In this document: piece by piece, positions 1-5,241 of the stretch
Layout of the letters: each line of letters opens with the position of its first letter
Numbering within the stretch: position 1 is the first letter of the stretch
NCBI GenBank assembly: GCA_002428055.1
Contig: DIZY01000087.1
Span: 1-23,524 of the forward strand
Direction: 5' to 3'
From: Helicobacteraceae bacterium UBA6016
GTDB taxonomy: Bacteria; Campylobacterota; Campylobacteria; Campylobacterales; UBA6016
Length of the DNA: 23,524 nucleotides
Translations under genes and position numbers: made by a program
The notes under the pieces: model-generated
Told to the model about the DNA's origin: nothing
What the model saw: only the letters and a program-made list of their open reading frames with translations
Databases searched by the model: none

Positions 1-195
1 ACCCCAAAATGGGTATATTTCTTGATAGCGCTTTTGGCTATTGACGGTGGCGTCGGTGCTTATGCGATAAGGTTTATTGAGCAGAATAGTTTATTTGGCT
101 ATATGCTTGGCGTTATATTTATCATAGTATCGGTAGGTGTTGCGTATAACTATAATGAGCTAAACAGTCTAAAACAAACAATGGAGGGTATATAA
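1..195 (+). CDS. Small two-helix membrane protein, 5' end cut by window edge
   Basis: Frame 1 is open from the first base to a TAA at 193-195, giving the last 64 residues of a protein whose start lies outside the window. Two hydrophobic stretches are visible: one starting WVYFLIALLAIDGG and a second around LFGYMLGVIFIIVSVG. Each is long enough to cross the membrane, and a short polar tail (NELNSLKQTMEGI) follows. The stop is followed directly by the ATG of the next small gene (TAAATG), which suggests co-translation. I recognise no family. It could be a holin-like or accessory membrane protein of a mobile region, but nothing in the sequence proves that. Confidence 0.5.
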   Translation, partial: TPKWVYFLIALLAIDGGVGAYAIRFIEQNSLFGYMLGVIFIIVSVGVAYNYNELNSLKQTMEGI

Positions 196-300
196 ATGGA
201 AAATATAGGACTTGCTAGTCTGGCAATAGGGTTTGTGCTAGCTTGGGTGGTTGGGTATATTGCACACAAAAAACATTGGAAAATTGGTAATATTTTTTAA
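196..300 (+). CDS. 34-residue single-helix membrane microprotein
   Basis: This ATG-to-TAA frame of 34 codons starts on the base after the stop of the preceding small membrane-protein gene. An upstream AGGG (AATGGAGGGTATATAA) gives a usable ribosome binding site 8-9 bases before the ATG. The peptide has a hydrophobic core (IGLASLAIGFVLAWVVGYI) and then a basic tail (AHKKHWK), as expected for a one-pass membrane peptide with a cytoplasmic C-terminus. No family is recognised. Its size makes a chance reading frame possible, but the tight coupling and the helix support a real gene, perhaps the partner of the upstream protein. Confidence 0.45.
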   Translation: MENIGLASLAIGFVLAWVVGYIAHKKHWKIGNIF

Positions 301-304
301 AGAG

Positions 305-347
305 AATAGGGGTCAGACCCCTTTAAAAAAGGGTGTCAGGCACTATT
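305..347. repeat. REP-like palindrome pair, copy A
   Basis: A near-perfect palindrome, AGGGGTC-A-GACCCCT, lies at 308-322. About ten bases on is a second one, GTGTC-A-GGCAC, at 333-343. From memory, this pairing (GGGGTCtGACCCC with GTGCCTGACAC) occurs in many bacterial genomes as REP-like elements tied to REP-associated tyrosine (IS200-like) transposases. No transposase is present here. A degraded second copy lies just past the toxin gene at 1021-1087. Confidence 0.6.
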
Positions 348-467
348 TTACAGAGATATGCTCATCTTGGTAATGAAAGCTTGATGAATGCAGCATCTTG
401 TGCTGGGAGGCTCTTTGGGTATGGGATATTGACTAAGGCGCACAATGTGTGTTACAATCACTTTTAA
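345..467 (+). pseudogene. C-terminal remnant of a tyrosine recombinase (integrase)
   Basis: The frame running through 351-467 reads QRYAHLGNESLMNAASCAG, then RLFGYGILTK, and stops with TAA at 465-467. The RYAHL block followed by a spaced L..AA...G pattern is the typical C-terminal end of phage and island integrases, and its Tyr (codon 357-359) sits where the catalytic nucleophile lies. Upstream, the frame runs straight into the REP palindrome at 333-343 with no integrase core (no R..HxxR boxes), so only about 38 codons survive. It marks a former island or prophage boundary. The promoter of the toxin-antitoxin pair lies inside this scrap. Confidence 0.6.
429..458 (+). promoter_or_regulatory. 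Promoter and candidate operator of the toxin-antitoxin pair
   Basis: TTGACT (429-434) and TACAAT (453-458) form a sigma-70-type promoter with an 18-base spacer, 29 bases before the antitoxin ATG. Inside the spacer is the palindrome CACA-A-TGTG (441-449). Ribbon-helix-helix antitoxins usually repress their own operon by binding such a dyad, so this is the likely operator. Confidence 0.6.
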
Positions 468-487
468 AAGAACAAAAAGGGTGCAAA

Positions 488-763
488 ATGACTTCAATAT
501 CTCATAAAGTCAGAACCAATGTATACCTAGATGCAGACATCAAAGCCAAAGCCCAAGAGATATTCAAGCAGTATGGTATCGGGCTAAGTGATGCATTTAA
601 TATATTTTTATCGCAAGCAGTATTGGAGCGTGGCATACCGTTTGAAATAAAAATCCCTAACGATGAGACCATAAAAGCTATGCAAGAGATTGAAGACGGG
701 AATAGTGAGTCTTTATCCCTAGAAGAACACTTATTAGAGATGAAGCAGTGTATAAAAAGCTAG
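488..763 (+). CDS. RelB/DinJ-family antitoxin
   Basis: This 91-residue protein would neutralise the YafQ-like toxin encoded immediately downstream and repress the shared promoter. Its N-terminal part (about residues 6-50) has the RelB/DinJ ribbon-helix-helix pattern: a basic beta strand (KVRTNVYLD), a helix (ADIKAKAQEIFKQYG), then the family signature GLSDAFNIFLSQAV and the GIPFEI strand. The acidic C-terminal half (residues 58-91) is the usual toxin-binding region. I chose the ATG at 488 because it has an AAGGGTG site just upstream and starts at the conserved domain. The frame is open to a GTG at 449, but that lies upstream of the TACAAT -10 box. The gene overlaps the toxin gene by 16 bases. 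Confidence 0.88.
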   Translation: MTSISHKVRTNVYLDADIKAKAQEIFKQYGIGLSDAFNIFLSQAVLERGIPFEIKIPNDETIKAMQEIEDGNSESLSLEEHLLEMKQCIKS

Positions 764-1020
764 AGAGGAGCAAAGTATTTATAAAAGACTTGCAAAAAGT
801 CAACTTCTCAAACGGACACTACTCAAAGTATGTGGTATATCTAAGCAAGCTTATATCAAGCGAGCAACTACCATCAGAAGCGCTAGACCACCCATTGAGA
901 GGCGATTATGTTGGCTACAGAGAGTTTCATATCAGTGGAGACCTACTTGTAATCTATAAAATCACAGACGATACTATCTACCTTGTCAGAATAGGCTCTC
1001 ACTCTCAGCTTTTTAGGTAA
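748..1020 (+). CDS. YafQ-family mRNA-cleaving toxin
   Basis: A 90-residue type II toxin of the RelE/YafQ ribonuclease fold, which cuts mRNA on the ribosome. The conserved pattern DHPLRGDYVGYREFHIS, GDLLVIY, then RIGSHSQLF is complete. The residues matching the known YafQ catalytic set are His48, His61, Asp65 and His85, all present, so the toxin looks active. It starts with GTG at 748, inside the end of the antitoxin gene, so its synthesis should depend on antitoxin translation. The stop codon touches a degraded REP palindrome. Toxin and antitoxin appear intact although the surrounding DNA is decayed. Confidence 0.88.
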   Translation: MYKKLERSKVFIKDLQKVNFSNGHYSKYVVYLSKLISSEQLPSEALDHPLRGDYVGYREFHISGDLLVIYKITDDTIYLVRIGSHSQLFR

Positions 1021-1087
1021 AAATAGGGGGCAGACCCCCCCCAAAAAAAGAGCAAAAAAAGAGTGTCAAAAATAGCGGTCAGTCCCC
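1021..1087. repeat. REP-like palindromes, degraded copy B/C
   Basis: Directly after the toxin stop is AATAGGGGGCAGACCCCCCCC (1022-1042), one base off copy A plus extra C's. Then comes an A-rich stretch, GAGTGTCA (1061-1068), and AATAGCGGTCAGTCCCC (1071-1087). The order (GGGG..CCCC palindrome, A-rich linker, GTGTC motif) matches copy A at 305-347, so the toxin-antitoxin pair is bracketed by related repeats in the same orientation. Confidence 0.5.
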
Positions 1088-1175
1088 AAAATTAAGCAAT
1101 TTGTTAATTTACTCACGATATACCAAAGGCGCCAGATAGCTAAAGTATGGTACCTAAGCTATTGTACTAATTAAA

Positions 1176-1189
1176 GGAATAGTTTTTGC
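1176..1189 (+). promoter_or_regulatory. Candidate sigma-54 (RpoN) promoter
   Basis: GG (1176-1177), ten bases, then GC (1188-1189) inside AGGAATAGTTTTTGCT give the -24/-12 spacing and the T-rich TTGC core of sigma-54 promoters. Transcription would begin near 1201, about 20 bases before the ATG at 1222. The -24 half lacks the preferred CAC after GG, so this is a moderate match. Sigma-54 drives hook-basal-body genes in this phylum. Confidence 0.4.
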
Positions 1190-1221
1190 TTTTAATTTAC
1201 TAAAACTATAAAGGTATTACT

Positions 1222-2043
1222 ATGTCTGTAGTTTCTTCGCAAAATATCCAGTTGGTTTCCACACCTCAATATTTGTCGAGTAACCAATCAAGTTCTGCTA
1301 CTGATTTTTCCTCTGTTCTTGCGGATGCGAGTAGTACGCAGAATATACAGACAACAGCGGAGACATCGTCTTTTTCTGATTTGCTTGATATGAGTGTCAA
1401 AAATCCGTTTTATAGACCCGAGAAACCTTCCGTAAAAGAGTTTATGGATGCCTCCGGCGCAAGTTTTGAAGATGCCGTTGATGTTATTTATGGTGTTATA
1501 GGTTCAAATGCTGACTACAGGGATTGGACGAAGATAATGGCATCGCAAGATCCAATGAGTGAAGCAAGACGGGCTACAGGGCAAAATTATACATCCGGAA
1601 TAAGCGTTAAGAGTCAGACGGCGGATAGTGGAAAATTAGACAAAGAAGACTCAAAGGTTGGCGACAATCTATATAAAAATATTAATGGTGATTATGCAAT
1701 AACGGCAAGCGACGGCACGCTACTTAGTGTTATAAGTTCGTACGCTTCCGCTGAGGGGGTGATAAAAGATGCCGCAAGATTCGGCATAGATGTTAGCGGG
1801 GCTTTTGCCGACAATGCATCCAATAGTGACGCTGTTAAGTCTTCGACGAGTGCAAGCTTGATAGCAAATACACAGCAGTATACAACCACCGTATCAGAAG
1901 CCACCAATTCCAGCACTAAAGACTCCGCTGGCGAGCAAGCCACTAGCATGCTCGGTGGATATGCTACACAGCAACATGTAAAGACCATAAATGATGCATT
2001 GTCTGCATTTAGCGCTTTGCAAAAGTTATTACAAAAAGTTTGA
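1222..2043 (+). CDS. Uncharacterised Ser/Thr-rich, cysteine-free protein
   Basis: A 273-residue protein with no recognised family. AAAGG at 1210-1214 is well placed for the ATG at 1222. There is no N-terminal signal peptide, lipobox or membrane helix. Residues 1-50 and about 190-240 are low-complexity and rich in Ser, Thr, Ala and Gln. Between them, residues 61-126 look folded, with NPFYRPEKPSVKEFMDASG, a helical DAVDVIYGVIGSN and DYRDWTKIMASQDP. The last 25 residues form a probable amphipathic helix (INDALSAFSALQKLLQKV). No Cys is present, which is common in exported proteins. The candidate sigma-54 promoter upstream and two FlgO-type lipoproteins downstream suggest a flagellar or secreted accessory role; this is inference. 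Confidence 0.75.
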   Translation: MSVVSSQNIQLVSTPQYLSSNQSSSATDFSSVLADASSTQNIQTTAETSSFSDLLDMSVKNPFYRPEKPSVKEFMDASGASFEDAVDVIYGVIGSNADYRDWTKIMASQDPMSEARRATGQNYTSGISVKSQTADSGKLDKEDSKVGDNLYKNINGDYAITASDGTLLSVISSYASAEGVIKDAARFGIDVSGAFADNASNSDAVKSSTSASLIANTQQYTTTVSEATNSSTKDSAGEQATSMLGGYATQQHVKTINDALSAFSALQKLLQKV

Positions 2044-2120
2044 CGGCTTAAATATTTTGGTAACTAATTTAAAGCGTTAAATAATAAAATGCAACAAAAC
2101 ACTATATCAAAGAGACAACA

Positions 2121-2750
2121 ATGAAATATTCCGCTTTATTTATGATTGCAGTGGGCTTGTTTTTTAGCATAGGATGCGCCGATAAGTGTGAGATAATAGA
2201 CAAAAACGGTAGCACCGTAAAGACTTTTACCTCTCCTGCTAGTATATCGAAAGCTTCTACTCTGGATGAGGCCACAACAGGCGTGGCAAATAGCCTGCTT
2301 AACTGCTCTGCCGGAGCAATAGTCAAAAACTCCAAAATCGCCGTTACATCTTTTGTGCAAAATGCCAATGTGGTGAAGAGTTCAGATTTTGGAAGAGTGT
2401 TTGCGGAGACGCTTTCATCAAAACTCCGTTCAAAAGGGGCTAGTACGGTTGAGCTAAAAGCGCAAAAAGCGGTCTTACTGTCCGTAACGGAGCAGGGCGA
2501 GTTTGCGCTCTCTAGGGATGCCAAGAACTTCAGGTCATCTCTCTCTACGCCTTTTGTCGTAGTCGGTGTGTATGATATCGTAGAAGATGGTTTGATGGTA
2601 AATGCGAGACTTGTAGATTTGGATAGCGGCACTGTGCTCTCCTCTTCAATGATGATGATAGCAAATGCAGAGCTTGTGGATAAAAGTATGCCAAAGGCAA
2701 GCGTTAAGCTAGTAGCGCAAAAAAAAGAGAGTAGCGAGGCTAGCAAATGA
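2121..2750 (+). CDS. FlgO-family outer-membrane lipoprotein (first of two)
   Basis: This 209-residue protein starts with a lipoprotein signal (MKYSALFMIAVGLFFSIGC), with Cys19 as the lipidation site. The mature part carries the FlgO-type fold: KIAVTSFVQ, then SDFGRVFAETLSSKLRSKG, STVEL, and later FVVVGVYDIVEDG and NARLVDLDSGTVLSS. FlgO proteins in Vibrio belong to the outer-membrane rings around the polar flagellar motor; in Campylobacterota such proteins are usually linked to motility. An AGAG element precedes the ATG, and TAAAAT at 2085-2090 is a possible -10. It overlaps the next gene by four bases (ATGA), so the two are translated together. The exact flagellar role is inferred from family. 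Confidence 0.75.
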   Translation: MKYSALFMIAVGLFFSIGCADKCEIIDKNGSTVKTFTSPASISKASTLDEATTGVANSLLNCSAGAIVKNSKIAVTSFVQNANVVKSSDFGRVFAETLSSKLRSKGASTVELKAQKAVLLSVTEQGEFALSRDAKNFRSSLSTPFVVVGVYDIVEDGLMVNARLVDLDSGTVLSSSMMMIANAELVDKSMPKASVKLVAQKKESSEASK

Positions 2751-3337
2751 AAATGCGCAATATATTGTTAGCGGCTCTTGTGTCATTGGCATTTGGCGGT
2801 TGTGCGGCGTCCGATTTTGGTTTTAAAGAGCCGTGCGGGGCGAGTTCTTTTGCAAAAGAGTATTCACACAAAAAGGTAGATTTCGGCTCTATGATGAAAG
2901 ATGCGGTATCAAGTATATCGTCTCAGTCATCTAATAAATATGGACTTACAGAAGATGTAGTAGTAACGGACTTTGTAAATGTGGAAACACTCTCAAATAA
3001 AAATCAGCTAGGCTTTATACTTTCAAGCCATCTAAAAAACGAACTGGCGTCTAATAAAAAATTTAAAATAATAGAAGCAGAGACTGCAAAATACTTCAAA
3101 ATAGGTAGCGATGGCGTAACTTTGCTAAGTCGTGATAAAAATGATACCCTAAGGGATGAAATAGGGGCGGAGTACGCTTTTGTCGGTTCATACGCCGTTA
3201 CGGATGAAAGAGTCGTCGTGTATGTCAAACTTATCAACCTTGTTAGCGGAAAGATAGAGGCTGCTGCAACGGTCGAAGAGGTTATGACATGCGAAGTAAA
3301 AGATATTTTGGATAGAAAAAGTAATAAAATTTTATAA
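2747..3337 (+). CDS. FlgO-family outer-membrane lipoprotein (second of two)
   Basis: This 196-residue lipoprotein has Cys19 behind LAFGG. Its mature domain is a clearer FlgO match than its neighbour's: VVVTDFVNVETLSNKNQLG, ILSSHLKNELA, FKIIE, then FKIGSDGVTLLSRD and the strands AEYAFVGSYAV and VYVKLINLVSGKI. The start codon lies in the ATGA overlap with the upstream lipoprotein gene. The two share the fold but differ much in sequence, pointing to an old duplication and perhaps a mixed ring. The stop overlaps the stop of the opposing gene by six bases, leaving no room for a separate terminator. Confidence 0.78.
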   Translation: MKMRNILLAALVSLAFGGCAASDFGFKEPCGASSFAKEYSHKKVDFGSMMKDAVSSISSQSSNKYGLTEDVVVTDFVNVETLSNKNQLGFILSSHLKNELASNKKFKIIEAETAKYFKIGSDGVTLLSRDKNDTLRDEIGAEYAFVGSYAVTDERVVVYVKLINLVSGKIEAAATVEEVMTCEVKDILDRKSNKIL

Positions 3338-3811
3338 ACTTTGCCACCAAGGACCTATCCCCCAATCATAAGTGGGGGCGGTTTTGATAAGCAGGTTTGC
3401 CAGAGCGTCTATCTCTTGTGCTCTTAGAGACGATACATACTTGTCCGTAAGCGGGCTTGAAAATATAACATTAACGACTCCGTTACCCCTCTCAAAATCC
3501 ACTTGCTCTAGTAGTATAGGCTCTTTTTGCGTCAGTAGTAGCATCGACTCGTCTGTCGGTGTAGTCGGCGTGTTTTGAGGTCTATCTGTTTTTTCTTCGT
3601 CTGTTGTTATGCTCATTTCGGTTTGGGTGGAGCCAAACTTGGAAAAAAGCGGTAAAAGTCGAAGCAAAAAACTTCTCGTAATCCACAAATCCACTCTTGT
3701 TATAGGGTCTTGATAATTTAAAGCAAGTCTTATCCTATCTTCTTTTTGGTCGTATGAGCAGGTAAAAGTTTTGGCGGCTACTATTTTTTGCTCTTTTTTT
3801 GTTGATTTCAT
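3332..3811 (-). CDS. Conserved-looking protein of unknown function
   Basis: A 159-residue soluble protein with no signal peptide or membrane helix. The N-terminal half contains TFTCSYDQKEDRIRLAL, then DLWITRSFLLRLLPLFSKFG, which looks like a compact beta-alpha fold. A Thr/Pro/Asp-rich linker (about residues 74-88) leads to a C-terminal segment rich in strands, ending with two Trp residues (DWGIGPWWQSL). I recognise no family and assign no function. It points away from the sugar transferase gene and converges on the second FlgO-type gene. The ATG at 3811 lacks a good ribosome binding site and lies only about seven bases from a TATAAT box. Confidence 0.7.
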   Translation of the reverse strand: MKSTKKEQKIVAAKTFTCSYDQKEDRIRLALNYQDPITRVDLWITRSFLLRLLPLFSKFGSTQTEMSITTDEEKTDRPQNTPTTPTDESMLLLTQKEPILLEQVDFERGNGVVNVIFSSPLTDKYVSSLRAQEIDALANLLIKTAPTYDWGIGPWWQSL

Positions 3812-3818
3812 GCTGTTT

Positions 3819-3824
3819 ATTATA
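3819..3824 (-). promoter_or_regulatory. Leftward TATAAT -10 box close to a start codon
   Basis: Read leftwards, TATAAT lies only seven bases before the ATG at 3811. If used, the mRNA would begin at or next to the start codon and be leaderless. A weaker TATAGA further upstream could give a normal leader instead. Confidence 0.4.
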
Positions 3825-3851
3825 TCAAAACCGCTATTTTCTATAGAGGGT

Positions 3852-3860
3852 TGGTATAAT
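3852..3860 (+). promoter_or_regulatory. Extended -10 promoter of the sugar transferase gene
   Basis: TGGTATAAT is a perfect -10 hexamer (3855-3860) with the TGn extension. It lies 21 bases before the ATG at 3882, which supports that start over the upstream frame-open Met at 3771. Confidence 0.6.
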
Positions 3861-3881
3861 GAAGCTAAAAAAAGAGAGCGT

Positions 3882-4733
3882 ATGTTTGGGCGTAATTTCT
3901 TTGTTTTTGTCGGGCTTGCAGCGTTTGATTTCGTAGCGCTACTGTCTTCTTTTGCATTCTGTTTTTTTGTTCGTTATCTATTTGAGACGGATAGCGGGGT
4001 TGCAAAGGCGTTTGAGCTTAGTTTTCAAAAGATTTGGTTTTTTGTCGGCTTTTCTTTGTTTATTGTCTTTTTGTTTTATGCTAGAGGGCTATATCGCAAG
4101 CGAATAGGGTTTTGGGATGAAGCAAAAGAGATTGCCCGTACTGGTGTTGTTTCCATTGTTATTTTTTTCTTTGCTACCGCTCTTTTCAAGCTTGACCACA
4201 CGGTATCCAGAATAGCTTTGCTATTTGGCGTCATGCTTATGCTTTTTTTTATTCCTATGCTCAAGCTTTACTTGAAGCAGCGACTCTACAAAAGCGGTAT
4301 TTGGGGTGAGAGAGTTGCCATAGTCGGTAGAAACAAGCGTGCCGTAGAGCTTGCCCGTAAATTTTCCACCGATAGCTATCTTGGGTATAGAGTGGTCGGT
4401 TTTGTGGAGGCAAATAATGGCTTTGACGGGCTTGCATCCAAAAAAGTAGAGACCGTTATTATATGTGACGAAGTTAGTAGTAAAGAGTTGATGAATATAC
4501 AAAAATTAGTCAAAAATATTATTTTGGTGCCCAGTATCGACGGTCTTGCCGTTTTGAATACGGAATTTAATTACTCTTTTGAGGAGCGCAGTTTTTTTCT
4601 GACAGTCAAAAACAATCTAAAGTCCCAGACTAACATATTTATAAAGAGAGCGCTGGATTTGTTGCTGGTGAGCTCTGTTGCTACCGTTTGTTTTGGTGTT
4701 TATAGCTGTTATTGTTGTATTGATACGATTTGA
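3882..4733 (+). CDS. WbaP-type sugar-1-phosphate transferase, N-terminal part (frameshifted)
   Basis: The first about 263 codons are the membrane and regulatory half of a bacterial sugar transferase. There are four to five hydrophobic helices (for example FFVFVGLAAFDFVALLSSF and WFFVGFSLFIVFLFYARG), then a nucleotide-binding-like domain (ERVAIVGRNKRAVELARKF, GYRVVGFVE) and the NIFIKRALDLLL segment that leads into the membrane helix of the catalytic domain. After about 4671 the frame reads VSSVATVCFGVYSC and stops at 4731-4733, unlike any family member. The ATG at 3882 is preferred because the frame to 3771 overlaps the divergent gene and the promoter. The missing half continues in the next frame, so this product alone should lack transferase activity. 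Confidence 0.75.
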   Translation: MFGRNFFVFVGLAAFDFVALLSSFAFCFFVRYLFETDSGVAKAFELSFQKIWFFVGFSLFIVFLFYARGLYRKRIGFWDEAKEIARTGVVSIVIFFFATALFKLDHTVSRIALLFGVMLMLFFIPMLKLYLKQRLYKSGIWGERVAIVGRNKRAVELARKFSTDSYLGYRVVGFVEANNGFDGLASKKVETVIICDEVSSKELMNIQKLVKNIILVPSIDGLAVLNTEFNYSFEERSFFLTVKNNLKSQTNIFIKRALDLLLVSSVATVCFGVYSCYCCIDTI

Positions 4734-5241
4734 CTCCAAAGGTTCGGCTATATTTGTTCAAAGAAGGCTTGGGAGCGAGGGCGAATTTTTGGTGTATAAA
4801 TTTCGCAGTATGTATGAAAACGGCGATGAGATACTAAGAGAGTATCTACAGGCGAATGAATCCGCCGCTACCCAGTGGAGGGTGTACAAAAAACTAAAAG
4901 GTGACGATCCTAGAGTTACAAGGGTCGGCAAATGGATTCGTTCGCTCTCTCTTGATGAGTTGCCGCAGATATTTAATGTATTAAAAGGGGAGATGAGTAT
5001 AGTCGGACCAAGACCTTATATGCCAAGCGAGTCGGATGATATGGGGGACAAAAAAGAGTATATACTGGAGGCAAAACCTGGGATTACAGGTCTTTGGCAA
5101 GTATCCGGGCGAAACGAGCTCACATTTGAGGAGCGGCTTAGTATGGATGTGTGGTATGTCCTTAACTGGTCCGTTTGGCTAGATGTCGTCATACTTCTAA
5201 AAACGCTAAAAGTGGTACTAAAAAAGAGCGGGGCTTATTAG
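4678..5241 (+). CDS. WbaP-type sugar-1-phosphate transferase, C-terminal catalytic part (frameshifted)
   Basis: This frame carries the catalytic domain that moves a sugar 1-phosphate from a UDP-sugar to undecaprenyl phosphate, the first step of many O-antigen or capsule pathways. Visible are the reentrant helix (LLPFVLVFIAVIVVLIRFDS), KGSAIFVQRRLG, VYKFRSM, the DPRVTRVGKWIRSLSLDELP block, MSIVGPRPYMPSE, the GITGLWQVSGRNELTFEERL block, and the ending KVVLKKSGAY, which is WbaP-like. The frame opens only after a TGA at 4669-4671. Joining it to the upstream frame by removing one base near 4671 gives RALDLLLVALLLPF and a full protein of about 452 residues. A separate start (TTG 4678) has no ribosome binding site. 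The stop overlaps the tolC-like gene's stop. Confidence 0.75.
   Translation: MLPFVLVFIAVIVVLIRFDSKGSAIFVQRRLGSEGEFLVYKFRSMYENGDEILREYLQANESAATQWRVYKKLKGDDPRVTRVGKWIRSLSLDELPQIFNVLKGEMSIVGPRPYMPSESDDMGDKKEYILEAKPGITGLWQVSGRNELTFEERLSMDVWYVLNWSVWLDVVILLKTLKVVLKKSGAY

Noticed and set aside
449..487. GTG-initiated N-terminal extension of the antitoxin
   Set aside because: It lies upstream of the -10 box and adds no domain; the ATG at 488 has a ribosome binding site.
1022..1087. CRISPR-like repeat
   Set aside because: Only two or three unequal palindromic copies with no regular spacers; REP-type remnants explain them better.
1692..1988. Leftward 98-codon frame inside the Ser/Thr-rich gene
   Set aside because: It is a hydrophobic mirror of a real gene's codons with no ribosome binding site or family pattern.
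2102..2746. Leftward 214-codon frame opposite the first FlgO-type gene
   Set aside because: The plus-strand frame has a lipobox, family motifs and an ATGA overlap; this one is a shadow.
3771..3881. Upstream extension of the sugar transferase reading frame to a Met at 3771
   Set aside because: It overlaps the divergent gene's start and the TATAAT promoter; the ATG at 3882 fits the promoter and family start.
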